A stretch of 64,000 nucleotides of DNA from Halomonas rhizosphaerae (GTDB taxonomy: Bacteria; Pseudomonadota; Gammaproteobacteria; Pseudomonadales; Halomonadaceae). The notes under the pieces are model-generated. The model had not been told where the DNA came from. It made no database searches and worked only from the letters and a program-made list of their open reading frames with translations. Each line of letters starts with the position of its first letter. Within the stretch, counting starts at the first letter, position 1. The stretch is taken from the NCBI RefSeq assembly GCF_030010555.1, contig NZ_JASCQP010000027.1:216610-280609 (forward strand), read 5' to 3'. Of this stretch, positions 17,687 through 25,916 are shown piece after piece. Both the position numbers and the translations under genes were made by a program.

Positions 17687-18712
17687 TCACTGGCGGGCGT
17701 ACCGGCATCCGGGTGTCACCTCGACAACTGCCGGAGCTTGGCGGATCTGTGCCAGGCGTCGTCGCCGGCAGCGATTGGCCAGAAAGCCGTAGTGGCGAAC
17801 CCGCATCAGCCCCTTAGGCAGGACATGGAGCAGGAAGCGGCGCACGAACTCCTCGCCATCGAGGACGAGCTGTTTACGCCGGTCACGGTCGCGGTAGTCC
17901 TTGTAGCGAAGGGTCACCTGGTGGTCGTCCACGGCGAGGATGCGGGCGTTGCTGATGGAGATCCGTCGCGTGTAGCGCGCCAGGTAGCGCACCACCGTGT
18001 CGGTGTGTTCGAGACAGTTCTTGCTGTAGACCACCCACTCGGTGGCCATCAGAGTGTTGAGCTGGTCATCGACGTCACCGGGCCGGGTGACCCGGTGGAG
18101 TTCGCCGGCAATAGCGGCCTGACGCAGGGCACTGACCATGTGCCCGCGAAAGTGGCGCGACAGAGCCCGGACCGGGAACAGGTAGTGACTGCGAGCCCCA
18201 TGCCAGCCGCCATCGTCGCCCAGCGCACCGCCAGGGACCAGGCAATGCAGGTGCACGTGCTTGCTCAGGTTCGGGCCCCAGGTGTGAAGCACGGCGCTCA
18301 TGCCCATCTCGCCGCCGAGACGCTTGGGATCGCGACCGAAGGATCGGAGGGTGTACCAGGCACTCTGGAACAGCAGTCGGTAAATCACCTCTGGGTGAAG
18401 CTGGACCCAGCCATTGAGGCTGTGCGGCAGGGTGAACACGACGTGGTAGTAGCGCACCGGCAGGATGTTCGCCTGCTGACGCTCGGCCCACTGATGCATG
18501 GCGCGGCCCTGGCACTGCGGGCAGTGGCGATCGCGACAGCCGAAGTAGTGCGGCTGGGTGTGGTCGCAGTCCGTACACTGCAAGACCGTCCCGCCCATCG
18601 CCTCGGTGCAACAGGCGAGTAGGTGATGGCACACGCGTTGGCGCTGACGATCCAGGCCAGCCGGGTTGAGAAAGCGAGCCAGGGCCTGTTGGAGGGTGGC
18701 GGTCTCAGTCAT
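17687..18712 (-). CDS. IS91-family rolling-circle transposase
   Basis: The 341-residue protein has an N-terminal zinc finger (C46, C49, C59, C64, C67 in CTDCDHTQPHYFGCRDRHC) and the HUH metal site HVHLHC at about 151-156, followed by VPGG. The catalytic tyrosine region is YLARYTRRISISN near 245-257. The length is close to the family's and no frameshift was seen, so it may be active. It nicks and transfers one strand to mobilise the element. Its start overlaps the recombinase stop by 8 nt, implying one transcript. Confidence 0.93.
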   Translation of the reverse strand: MTETATLQQALARFLNPAGLDRQRQRVCHHLLACCTEAMGGTVLQCTDCDHTQPHYFGCRDRHCPQCQGRAMHQWAERQQANILPVRYYHVVFTLPHSLNGWVQLHPEVIYRLLFQSAWYTLRSFGRDPKRLGGEMGMSAVLHTWGPNLSKHVHLHCLVPGGALGDDGGWHGARSHYLFPVRALSRHFRGHMVSALRQAAIAGELHRVTRPGDVDDQLNTLMATEWVVYSKNCLEHTDTVVRYLARYTRRISISNARILAVDDHQVTLRYKDYRDRDRRKQLVLDGEEFVRRFLLHVLPKGLMRVRHYGFLANRCRRRRLAQIRQAPAVVEVTPGCRYARQ

Positions 18713-19571
18713 GGGCCACCTCCAGGCCGGCTACCAGGTCGATGGGGCCCTGACTCGTCCCCTGCTGGCCCGGCAGCCAGTGCATGTAGCGCATCGTCGA
18801 CTGGACGCTGCGGTGGCCCAGCAACCGTTGAAGCTGATGGACGGGCATACCCTGCTCCAGGACATCCGTGGCGTAGGCATGGCGCAGGCTGTGAATGCCA
18901 CCGATCCATTCTACACCGGCCTGGCGCTTGGCCTGTGTAAAGGCCTTTTGCGGCGCGCTCGGGTGCAGCGCGCGATCCGGGAACAGCGCGCTCGGAAACA
19001 GACATGTGGGCGGCCGGTAGGCACGCCAGTAATCGCGCAAGCGATCGAGCAGGGTCACAGATAGCAGGACCATATGATCCTTCGCGCCCTTGCCCTGCGC
19101 AACACGCAGTTGGCCACGCTGGCTGTCGATGTCCCGGACCCGCAGGTGGTAGACCTCACTCACGCGCAGTCCGCAGCCGTAGCACAGTTCGAGCATCATG
19201 CGATGCTTGGGGTTTTGGCACGCGGCCAGGATCCGCCGGACTTCGTCGGGAGTCAGCAATTCCGGAATCCGTTGCGGTGTCTTCGGCACCACGGGCGATA
19301 CCTCAACCGACGGCCGGTAAAACACCTGGAGGTACAGGAAACGCACACCGTGCAGATAGACTCGGCAGCTGGCGGCTGACAAACCGCGCTCCTGGACCAG
19401 ATGATTGAAGAAGCGTTGCAGGTCGTCGGTGCTCAACGTGTCTGGCGGTCGGTGGAAATAGCGCGTCAGGTCCGTGATCACCATCAGGTAGGTAGTGTGG
19501 GTGCGTTGCGCGAAGCCATGCAGACGCATGGCCTCGATCATCGTCTGTCGCAAGGCAGTCATCGTCGTCAC
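18705..19571 (-). CDS. Tyrosine recombinase of the IS91-type element
   Basis: A 288-residue phage-integrase-family protein. It has a SAM-like core-binding domain (about 8-85) and a catalytic domain with R136 (CGLRVSEVYHL), H227 and R230 (IHSLRHAY), H253 (LGHRSVQ) and the nucleophile Y262. Such recombinases commonly precede IS91-family transposases. It lacks the extra helix region typical of integron integrases around the second conserved patch, so it should not be taken as IntI. A perfect hairpin lies 4 nt upstream of its start and may regulate it or form the element end. Confidence 0.9.
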   Translation of the reverse strand: MTTMTALRQTMIEAMRLHGFAQRTHTTYLMVITDLTRYFHRPPDTLSTDDLQRFFNHLVQERGLSAASCRVYLHGVRFLYLQVFYRPSVEVSPVVPKTPQRIPELLTPDEVRRILAACQNPKHRMMLELCYGCGLRVSEVYHLRVRDIDSQRGQLRVAQGKGAKDHMVLLSVTLLDRLRDYWRAYRPPTCLFPSALFPDRALHPSAPQKAFTQAKRQAGVEWIGGIHSLRHAYATDVLEQGMPVHQLQRLLGHRSVQSTMRYMHWLPGQQGTSQGPIDLVAGLEVAHD

Positions 19572-19574
19572 TCC

Positions 19575-19604
19575 TGTTCATTGACCCTCGTGGGTCAATG
19601 AACA
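19575..19604. repeat. Perfect 13-bp inverted repeat at the end of the IS91-type element
   Basis: TGTTCATTGACCC and its exact complement GGGTCAATGAACA are separated by TCGT. It probably marks the transposition terminus or serves as a recombinase operator. Confidence 0.7.
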
Positions 19605-19661
19605 GTGTGGTTCGATGAGGCGAGGGACAGGATTCGACGACAGCTACCGCGAAGCGGTTTA

Positions 19662-19731
19662 GTTCAACTGTTAATTAGCCAGCCTGCCCTGATATTGGAT
19701 GAACGCACACGCGCGTTCATCAATGTTATAC
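19662..19731 (-). repeat. attC-like integron recombination site
   Basis: A 70-bp element with GTTCAAC (matches RYYYAAC) at the left and GTTATAC at the right. It aligns along its whole length with the 70-bp element at 35447-35516 and along its left half with that at 21193. An internal arm ATTGATGAACGC pairs with GCGTTCAT-CAAT with one bulged base. It lies about 105 nt downstream of the NERD gene. Confidence 0.65.
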
Positions 19732-19837
19732 CGCTCGCCGCCTGCTCCATAACCCACTTAAATCCCGAAAAAAAAGTAAAGGTCGGGACGGCTGCTGGGG
19801 GTCGATAACCGTAGACCGTGAGTCTTTCAGTACCATA

Positions 19838-20611
19838 CTAGCCAATATCCTGCACCACCCTGCACTGCGGATATCCTGAACACCCCCAAAACTGATTCCC
19901 AGCGTTCTTACCCCTTTTCGATGTCCGCAATACCATGCTACTGCCACACTTGGGGCATTTGCGCTGAGCATTAGAATCAGACCGAGTTTTAAGCTGTGCA
20001 ACGTGTTCTCGGTGAGTCTCTCGTGAGGGGGCAAGCCTTCCAGTCTGGATTTTCGTGAAGGCCTCTTGAACCTGCGCTTCAGATAGAACGACGTCCCTAA
20101 ACGACTTGATGTGATTCACGTAACCGCCGCCACGTGTGACGTTCTTCGGCATCTTGGTCTTTAGCTTCGCACTGCCAGTGAACACCACAACCGAATGAAG
20201 GACTTCCGAAGGAACGTCGAGGGCGCTCTCTAAAGCTTTTACATGCTTGTAGTTTTGACGCAAAGGGTTTGGGAACCTGCATGACTTCCGATAAATCTTT
20301 TGGGTCCATTGCGCCTGATGTTCGTCACCAAAGATCCAACCTTTCATGTACTTTGTTTCCACGACGAAGATCCCGAATCGAGACACAAAGATGTGATCTA
20401 TCTGAGTTGAGCCGTCCGGCGTAGGGAGGGTGACATTGTGGATCGGTCGGTATGTCTCCGCTGGCAACCGAAACCTGGCTGCCGCTTTAACCAAAGCCTC
20501 TCCAAAAAGTCCCTTGAACCATGGTGACTTGATGATACCAATTAGAAAGGCTACGGGAATGACCCACCACAACGGCCTCAAGACTTCATAGATGAACAAA
20601 GAATGATCCAA
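19838..20611 (-). CDS. NERD nuclease-related domain protein with C-terminal zinc finger
   Basis: A 257-residue protein. A membrane segment at about 12-28 is followed by the NERD domain (about 40-160): GEALVKAAARF, DGSTQIDHIFVSRFGIFVVE then TKYMKGWIFG, containing the D-(E)xK-like nuclease core. The C-terminus (about 218-255) is a topoisomerase-type zinc ribbon, CPKCGSSMVLRTSKRGKNAG then FWGCSGYPQC. NERD proteins are presumed nucleases, often in mobile or defence contexts; the zinc ribbon suggests DNA binding. It is followed by an attC-like site, consistent with a cassette-borne gene. Biochemical activity is inference. Confidence 0.85.
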   Translation of the reverse strand: MDHSLFIYEVLRPLWWVIPVAFLIGIIKSPWFKGLFGEALVKAAARFRLPAETYRPIHNVTLPTPDGSTQIDHIFVSRFGIFVVETKYMKGWIFGDEHQAQWTQKIYRKSCRFPNPLRQNYKHVKALESALDVPSEVLHSVVVFTGSAKLKTKMPKNVTRGGGYVNHIKSFRDVVLSEAQVQEAFTKIQTGRLAPSRETHREHVAQLKTRSDSNAQRKCPKCGSSMVLRTSKRGKNAGNQFWGCSGYPQCRVVQDIG

Positions 20612-20685
20612 GGTATTATCTCACTGGTAAATTTTTTGGTGAAGTCATCCTGTTGAGAACGTCACAAATTTCCAACACCCTACTT

Positions 20686-21174
20686 TTACTGCTCCTGGCT
20701 CTTTAACGTCTCATAGCGCGCACATGCCTCCTCGCGGGCCTCAGCGCTTGGCGACTGCTGAATTACCAGTCTGTTGCATTCCCTTTTTGCCATCTCAAGC
20801 GGCGAAGCTTGGCTGGCAGGGGAAACAAAGGCAATGGTAGGCTTGAAGGAGCTGGATGCTGTGCAGTACATATTCTTCGTCTTGTCGTACTTCAATCCGC
20901 TTCCCTGATTCTCTCGAAGATACCGACATGCATCAGCAAAGAATTTCTTTGCTGCCAAGGTGCACTTGGAGAACTCTGCCATTCTATCTCTTTTATCTAC
21001 ACAGACAGATTCGTCCCGTATGCGCCACAACTGGTGCTGGAACGAAATAAGTTGCTCGTTGTGATCAACAGTGACAGTTTTGACCTCTGTCCCCAATGAT
21101 TCTTGCATATGATTGCTCACAGCACCTGAGGTGCTATCGAGTACCGCTGCGAACAGGGCTGAGATTGGGTCCAT
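20686..21174 (-). CDS. Hypothetical protein
   Basis: A 162-residue protein of unknown function beginning MDPISALFAAVLDSTSGAVS. The middle contains several cysteines (CVDKRDRMAEF, CTLAAKKFFADACRYL). The C-terminus is a charged helix (AREEACARYETLKSQ). It is separated by only 74 nt from the NERD gene on the same strand and no attC-like site lies between them, so both may share one cassette. Only a weak hydrophobic N-terminus is present. Confidence 0.6.
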   Translation of the reverse strand: MDPISALFAAVLDSTSGAVSNHMQESLGTEVKTVTVDHNEQLISFQHQLWRIRDESVCVDKRDRMAEFSKCTLAAKKFFADACRYLRENQGSGLKYDKTKNMYCTASSSFKPTIAFVSPASQASPLEMAKRECNRLVIQQSPSAEAREEACARYETLKSQEQ

Positions 21175-21192
21175 GCGTTCCTCGATCTGGAT

Positions 21193-21284
21193 ATCTAACG
21201 GTGATTAGGTAGTTTTCTCTGGTATTGGATGAATTCTCATACGGCACTGTCTTCACATTGTTTTGTAATCGCCAACTGTTATTT
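21193..21284 (-). repeat. attC-like integron recombination site
   Basis: A 92-bp imperfect palindrome with ATCTAAC (matches RYYYAAC) at the left end and GTTATTT at the right. The arms TAACGGTGATTA and TAATCGCC..GTTA pair imperfectly. The sequence TATTGGATGAA is shared with the site at 19662 at the same distance from the left end. It lies about 80 nt downstream of the gene at 21365. Confidence 0.55.
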
Positions 21285-21364
21285 TTTTTATCAGCATACA
21301 CTAACGGTTGTCATTCGGCCAGAAGCGGACATCCAGCTAATTATTATAGCTTAACTGCATTCAG

Positions 21365-22099
21365 TTAGAAGAAACTTCCCGAAAGTGGATACCTTCTTCT
21401 CCCTAAATCAGAATCAGGTATATGCAAAAAGATGCTAACATAGCCAAGATGCCTTTTCGCTTCTTTTCCGATTCTTCCTATCGCATAGAGCCTTGCTAAC
21501 GCCCGGGTAAATCGCTCAAGGCGCGATACAACTTCTATATTGATTTCCTCGTCAAATCGCTGACTAGCAGGGTTCTCCTCAATCTCACGAAAAAGATCCT
21601 CCCGGGACAATAAAATTTCCGTTTCAAGCTTCTGCCATGCAGCATCAGGATCCTCAGTTTGAGGAGACCTACCGATGATTACGTCAAAGTTATAATAGCG
21701 TGCCGCTTGACCAAAATCACTTAAAACAGAAATTAACGACGTTAGCTCACTAGAACTGAGATACTCAAAATCCATCTGGCCGACAGGAATGGTGTCGACA
21801 TATTCATTTAAAAAACATTCTTCCCGAACTCGTTTAAGGAGAAGATTTAGGTCATGGCCATCTCTGCCAGCAGGGAAGGTTTTGTTTGTCGGAAACTTTC
21901 CAGTGACTTCAATTGCACGAAAGCATAATGTAACTTTCATGAAGCGCTCAAAACCGCTAGCTAAGGATAGAAGCGGAAGATGGTAGAAATCATTTCCACC
22001 ATCAAGGGTCTGCAACTTCCCCATTCCTGCCTTAATTAATCTCACCGCATTTAATAGCTCTTGGCCAAGCGCCAAGGTTCTTTGAATCTTTGAAGACAT
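21365..22099 (-). CDS. Hypothetical protein, HEPN-like helical
   Basis: A 244-residue, mostly helical, low-GC protein of unknown function. The N-terminal part (LLSLASGFERFMKVTLCF and GHDLNLLLKR at about 80-89) resembles the helical core of HEPN or AbiV-like proteins, where a family of ribonucleases and defence proteins sits, but the catalytic RX4-6H pair is not clear. It occupies a single-gene cassette position, with an attC-like site after its 3' end. No membrane segments were seen. Confidence 0.6.
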   Translation of the reverse strand: MSSKIQRTLALGQELLNAVRLIKAGMGKLQTLDGGNDFYHLPLLSLASGFERFMKVTLCFRAIEVTGKFPTNKTFPAGRDGHDLNLLLKRVREECFLNEYVDTIPVGQMDFEYLSSSELTSLISVLSDFGQAARYYNFDVIIGRSPQTEDPDAAWQKLETEILLSREDLFREIEENPASQRFDEEINIEVVSRLERFTRALARLYAIGRIGKEAKRHLGYVSIFLHIPDSDLGRRRYPLSGSFF

Positions 22100-22288
22100 A
22101 TCTTGATCTCATGACAGTAATAAAATGGAGAAGCCACCTTGAGAGGAAATATATCAACACTCTACCAGAATTATTTAAACTTCTCCATTCGACAAGAAGC
22201 GGTCGTTCAACAGACTATTCGTCCGCTATCACCGATCTTGTCCTGCGTAACCATGCTCTCAAGTACGCGAGCTTGCTCACAAATTAAA

Positions 22289-22864
22289 TTAATATTTGTA
22301 CACTAAGTGATCATAATCACCATCAACAAATCCAGCTTCAACACCAAACAGATCACCAATTTCTTTTAACGCACAGAGAACGTCACACTGAACCCTCTGC
22401 ATGCTATTTTCTGAGAAATCGTGCTGGAACTTAGCTGCAAAATTAAAACCGATATAAACAACCGGATCCTTGTAATGCACAAGATAGTTACGCATATCAA
22501 AGAGATCCTGAATGCCAGCTCTCCAACTTGAATTTCCATAAGACAATCGACAGAATTTGTATAACCTTTTTAGCTTGGCTATTGTACTTCTATAGTTTCT
22601 CTCGTCCTCTTCTTTAGTTACTGGGTGAGCATGCCATACCAAATTTACAAATGCCTCAAATGAAATAGCCCAGCCAAGAATAGCTTCAATACAGAGCGCT
22701 ATAGTTTCATCATCTTCAAACCCTGGACCTTTAAATAAGTAAGGCTCTCCAGACTCTGGCACAGAATCAGGAACTTCAACCATCCTTTTCTTAGCTTCGT
22801 AAAAATTATTGTTTGCTCTCCTAAGCATGAGCTGCTCAACATTCAGCCTGTATCCATATGTCAT
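22289..22864 (-). CDS. HEPN-domain-like protein
   Basis: A 191-residue, helical, low-GC protein. Residues 55-75 (IALCIEAILGWAISFEAFVN) form a first helix of the type seen in HEPN proteins. FDMRNYLVHYKD at about 122-133 provides the RX4H signature (R125, H130) that forms the RNase active site in this superfamily. HEPN proteins are frequent toxin or defence ribonucleases; no antitoxin partner (MNT or similar) is adjacent. The gene is in the minus-strand cassette series. Assignment rests on the motif alone. Confidence 0.6.
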   Translation of the reverse strand: MTYGYRLNVEQLMLRRANNNFYEAKKRMVEVPDSVPESGEPYLFKGPGFEDDETIALCIEAILGWAISFEAFVNLVWHAHPVTKEEDERNYRSTIAKLKRLYKFCRLSYGNSSWRAGIQDLFDMRNYLVHYKDPVVYIGFNFAAKFQHDFSENSMQRVQCDVLCALKEIGDLFGVEAGFVDGDYDHLVYKY

Positions 22865-22914
22865 ATATTTCTCTGCGCTTCAAAGGTTTATTAAGCTGAT
22901 TTTTTGGTTCTTCG

Positions 22915-23360
22915 CCGTTGGGTGTGGTCACCAATCCCGGATCGCCGCTTATCCTTCAGCCGGTAACTTTCGCCCTTGATGTTCAAGGTGGTCGAGTGGT
23001 GCAGCAGCCGCACCTTGCCACGGCTCATTCCACGGCTGAGGTTGACGACAATACTCATCAGTCACTGGCTGCGGGCGCGATCTGCATTGGTCTCCACAAC
23101 GTAGGTCGCTGAATTCCCATTTGAGATTGACGCGGGCGTCACTGAGCCCTGCTCGCCCTGGCGCCATCTCGATCAGCTTCGTACAGCCTCGGGCCAGGGC
23201 TATTGCAGATGGCAGAATAGCTCGGGGCTGATCCGGTGCTGGCCTTGGAATGCCGGACCATCGAGGAGACGCTGTAAACCCCTCCCTGGGCACTACCGAC
23301 CCCATCCCTGGCGTAGGACCTCCTCTACACGGCCTGCCCCCAGCGCCCCTCACTGTAGCC
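22915..23360 (-). pseudogene. IS21-family istB remnant
   Basis: The minus-strand frame ends in a stretch read as LLHHSTTLNIKGESYRLKDK, the conserved C-terminus of IstB, the ATPase subunit of IS21 transposition. The sequence ahead of it is broken by frameshifts, and the Walker motifs and istA are absent. It marks an old insertion at the point where the minus-strand cassette series is interrupted by plus-strand genes. Confidence 0.7.
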
Positions 23361-23435
23361 AACTCCGATAGCCCTCAGCCTCAGTCAGAGCGATGTTGAC
23401 ACGACATGGACGAGCTGGTTACCTTGTACTCAGCG

Positions 23436-23595
23436 CCGATTTGAATCTCAGCTTGCGGGCGCTCTACAAATCCTGCTAAAGCGTCGCCAGAGGCCCGCTA
23501 TAGCACACGCTGAGCGGGTTTTTTGTTGTCCGGCCCTCGGGCCACCGCCGATTTAAGCACCAACTTGCGGGCGGGATAGAAATGCAGCTAAAGCG
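23436..23595. repeat. 49-bp direct repeat flanking a terminator
   Basis: Two related 49-bp blocks, 23436-23484 and 23547-23595, share GCCGATTT, CTTGCGGGCG and GCTAAAGCG at identical spacing. A terminator lies between them and a plus-strand gene pair follows. They may be duplicated promoter or leader elements. Confidence 0.55.
23494..23524 (+). terminator. Rho-independent terminator or attenuator
   Basis: CCCGCT pairs with AGCGGG across a 13-nt loop and is followed by six T residues. It lies upstream of the plus-strand gene pair starting at 23671, between two copies of a 49-bp repeat, so it could act as a leader attenuator or end an upstream transcript. Confidence 0.75.
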
Positions 23596-23670
23596 GCGTG
23601 CGACTCCACTCCCCTGGGTCGGCGCTTGCCGAACCCTTTCCAAAGCACCACAGGGGAACTGGAGACGATC

Positions 23671-23883
23671 ATGACCCACTACACTACCCTCCCCGGCCAC
23701 ACTCCGGCTACCGATGTCGAGGCCTCCTCCGAGTCACTTGGCCATAGCCTGGCCGACCTACTCGCCCAGGACGACATCGTTCGTCCGGAACTTCGCAATG
23801 CCGCCATCCTCAAGGCGCAGCGCGAAGCACTGGAAGGACGCCACATCGCCAAAAAGCACTCCACGCAGGCGAGGAGGTCGTGA
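23671..23883 (+). CDS. Small hypothetical protein
   Basis: A 70-residue acidic protein of unknown function (MTHYTTLPGHTPATDVEAS at the N-terminus, then a helical segment LGHSLADLLAQDDIVRPELR). GGGGAACTGGAG lies upstream of the ATG. It is GC-rich, unlike the cassette genes around it, and is coupled closely to the next gene. It may be an antitoxin-sized or regulatory protein, but nothing in it proves that. Confidence 0.6.
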   Translation: MTHYTTLPGHTPATDVEASSESLGHSLADLLAQDDIVRPELRNAAILKAQREALEGRHIAKKHSTQARRS

Positions 23884-23885
23884 CC

Positions 23886-24536
23886 ATGAACCTGCATCAG
23901 GAACTGCGCCTCAGGACCCAACACCTCGCTGACGCCGACGTGGTGCGTGGCATGGGCTACACCACGGTCGATGAGGCGGTGCTGGCCCACCTGAGGGCCA
24001 TCCCGGAGAGCCCCTATCTCGGCCTGGAGAAAGAGTACCGAGATGCCCGGTACGGCGAACGTGGCTTCCTCGAGGCGCTGTGTCGCTGCTTAGGGCTCGA
24101 CGAGGCCGAAACCCTGGCCGACATCGAGTATGTGGCCGAGCGACTCGCTGAGGACCGCGCTGCCTTTCGCCACTTGCTATTTGCCGATACCGACTATGTG
24201 CGGGGCCCCGGCACACCGATCTTCGCCATGGCCTTCACCGAGCACTATCGCCGACTGAAATTCCCTATCGGTTTCTGGCGGCTGCCATTCGAGGAGCGGC
24301 TGGCATCCGCATGCCAGAAAGCGCGCGAGCACATGCAGGATTCGGGAGGGCGTCTCGTGACCTGGGGAGACATCAAGCGCTACCACTACTTCCATGCGCA
24401 GGGTGAAAGTGTGGTGATTTCGCCTCGGGGCGAGATCCTTGGAGAGCGTTCGGGATTCGTTCCCCCGCGTGCAACTTTCGGGCTGGAAGGCAGCGACGAG
24501 AACCTCCCGGACCTGTTCGTCAAGGATGACGAATAG
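23886..24536 (+). CDS. Hypothetical protein of the 23671 gene pair
   Basis: A 216-residue soluble protein of unknown function, starting at the ATG at 23886 after GAGGAGG. The sequence is rich in aromatic and charged residues (GLEKEYRDARYGERGFLEAL, LGLDEAETLADIEYVAERLA). The C-terminal half includes FPIGFWRLPFEERLASACQK and a beta-rich region with HAQGESVVISPRGEILGERS. Only 2 nt separate it from the preceding small gene, so they form an operon. Codon use is GC-rich, like the core genome, and unlike flanking cassette genes. Confidence 0.65.
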   Translation: MNLHQELRLRTQHLADADVVRGMGYTTVDEAVLAHLRAIPESPYLGLEKEYRDARYGERGFLEALCRCLGLDEAETLADIEYVAERLAEDRAAFRHLLFADTDYVRGPGTPIFAMAFTEHYRRLKFPIGFWRLPFEERLASACQKAREHMQDSGGRLVTWGDIKRYHYFHAQGESVVISPRGEILGERSGFVPPRATFGLEGSDENLPDLFVKDDE

Positions 24537-24833
24537 CTTGGTGCTGGGCCTGGAGGGGGAAAACGTCTGGAAGAGACAGAAAGGCCTCTGGGAGCAGATG
24601 GGGGATTTCGAAGAGCGAGCTGCTGGGCACATGTCCCGCATGCCGTTGATGTGCCAACCCCCCAGGCTTGCTTATCCATGGCTGGGTCTGGGGAAAGGCA
24701 GGAAACGGGCAAGAGTAGAGCTTCAGCAAATGCTGGAGCATTCCCAACGCCAACAGCACACGTATTTTTGAAATGGAGGTGGTACCGCTATCAAAAGACT
24801 TCAGCGTGTGAGATATAAGGATTACAGAGTTAG

Positions 24834-25640
24834 TCATTGAGACCGCCGCACCAAGTTAAACACCGGCTCCAAATTTCTCTCTAGTTCCTGTGTTTTAATC
24901 ACAAATTTATTTGACATCAAATTAACATCAGTCAGCTGCTCTAAAAACATATCACTTTGCTTACTCCATATATCTAATAAATCAATAAACACATCCAATG
25001 CAGTCACTCGCTCTTTTTCGAGCTTTACTGTCTTCACCGTCATGTCTTCCAAAAGGGTTTCCAGGACGTCGTTTATAGTTACAAAATGACCAATTAATGG
25101 AATTGTTCCCGCCAAACTTTTGCTTGCTTTTCGAAGTCTTCGGATCCATTCTTTTTTTGTTCGCTCTTCAGCTGCATCTAAACATAATCTTACCATGTTT
25201 CTATCAATACTTAGATGCACCATAAGAACGGAATGGCTGACTGAAAGGTGAGTAGCTATTGCTGATAAATCGATGGATGGAAGAATCCTAAGTTTCGATA
25301 TGCATGCCCCTACTCGAATCTGTTCTCCTTGAATAGAAAAGACGTCAGTCCAATCGCTTTTGCTGTCATTCTTGGTGGCAACTCGTTTTGTTTCAAGGTT
25401 TTCAAACTGAGAGTTAAAATATGCATCCGCATACTTTATCTCTTCGGCAAGCATAACTGAAGATTTTTGAAGTTCCTCGAGGAGAGTGACGCATTCAATT
25501 GCTTTTATTCTAGCTGCCTCAGACGCTGAAATAGCCGTATGGATTTTCGAAAGAGCTGTATTAAGTTGTGGTTTAACTAAATAGTTCGCATATTGGTGCA
25601 ATTCCTCCAATTCGTTCTGAATCACTTTAAAGTTTTCCAT
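24834..25640 (-). CDS. Hypothetical helical protein
   Basis: A 268-residue, low-GC, almost entirely helical protein of unknown function. Residues 1-90 form a long coiled coil (EELEELHQYANYLV-like heptads to EEIKYADAYF). The middle holds the sequence WTDVFSIQGEQIRVGACISK. Residues 165-190 (ASKSLAGTIPLIGHFVTIND) are mildly hydrophobic. No signal peptide or catalytic motif was seen. It is a single minus-strand gene, typical in size and composition for the cassette series. Confidence 0.6.
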   Translation of the reverse strand: MENFKVIQNELEELHQYANYLVKPQLNTALSKIHTAISASEAARIKAIECVTLLEELQKSSVMLAEEIKYADAYFNSQFENLETKRVATKNDSKSDWTDVFSIQGEQIRVGACISKLRILPSIDLSAIATHLSVSHSVLMVHLSIDRNMVRLCLDAAEERTKKEWIRRLRKASKSLAGTIPLIGHFVTINDVLETLLEDMTVKTVKLEKERVTALDVFIDLLDIWSKQSDMFLEQLTDVNLMSNKFVIKTQELERNLEPVFNLVRRSQ

Positions 25641-25677
25641 TGACTACACTCCGCGCTTGTTTCAAGGGAAAATAAAT

Positions 25678-25729
25678 GTTAAATAACACGCCATAAACAG
25701 GATGAGCATACCTGCGTGATGAACTTAAC
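25678..25729. repeat. Imperfect palindrome upstream of the 24834 gene
   Basis: GTTAAATAACACGCC-ATAAACAGG and CCTGCGTGATGAACTTAAC form a broken inverted repeat with paired GTTAA, CACGC and CAGG blocks. It has the size and shape of an attC site but the end heptamers do not match the consensus. It may instead be a promoter element. Confidence 0.35.
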
Positions 25730-25916
25730 AAAAACTTTTCTTTCCAATGTAATGCTTATCAAGGGAATTAAATCCCCTCGGAAGCGCATAGAAAATTATT
25801 GCGCAAGCAGAATTGGAGGGATTACCGCTTTGGGTCGCAGGTATATCCACTAAAATAGACTAAACTTACTCTATCGGCCAGAAACAGTCGTTCAGGTGGC
25901 TCTGATATAACCTCTA

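Larger units (their letters stand above)
17600..19604 (-). mobile_element. IS91-family element with accessory tyrosine recombinase
   Basis: The unit contains an overlapping tyrosine recombinase gene and an IS91-type HUH transposase gene in the order seen in IS91-like rolling-circle elements. One end is marked by a perfect 13-bp inverted repeat at 19575-19604. The other end lies somewhere between 17300 and 17680 and could not be fixed by eye. It sits between two attC-like sites, so it landed inside the cassette cluster. Confidence 0.8.

Noticed and set aside
18705..19571. Possible integron integrase for the cassette cluster
   Set aside because: The recombinase overlaps an IS91 transposase in the standard arrangement of such elements and shows no sign of the extra integron-integrase patch; it belongs to the mobile element.
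22190..22270. Possible attC after the HEPN-like gene (GTTCAAC at 22205)
   Set aside because: Only one end heptamer fits and the opposite arm pairs weakly; not listed as a site.
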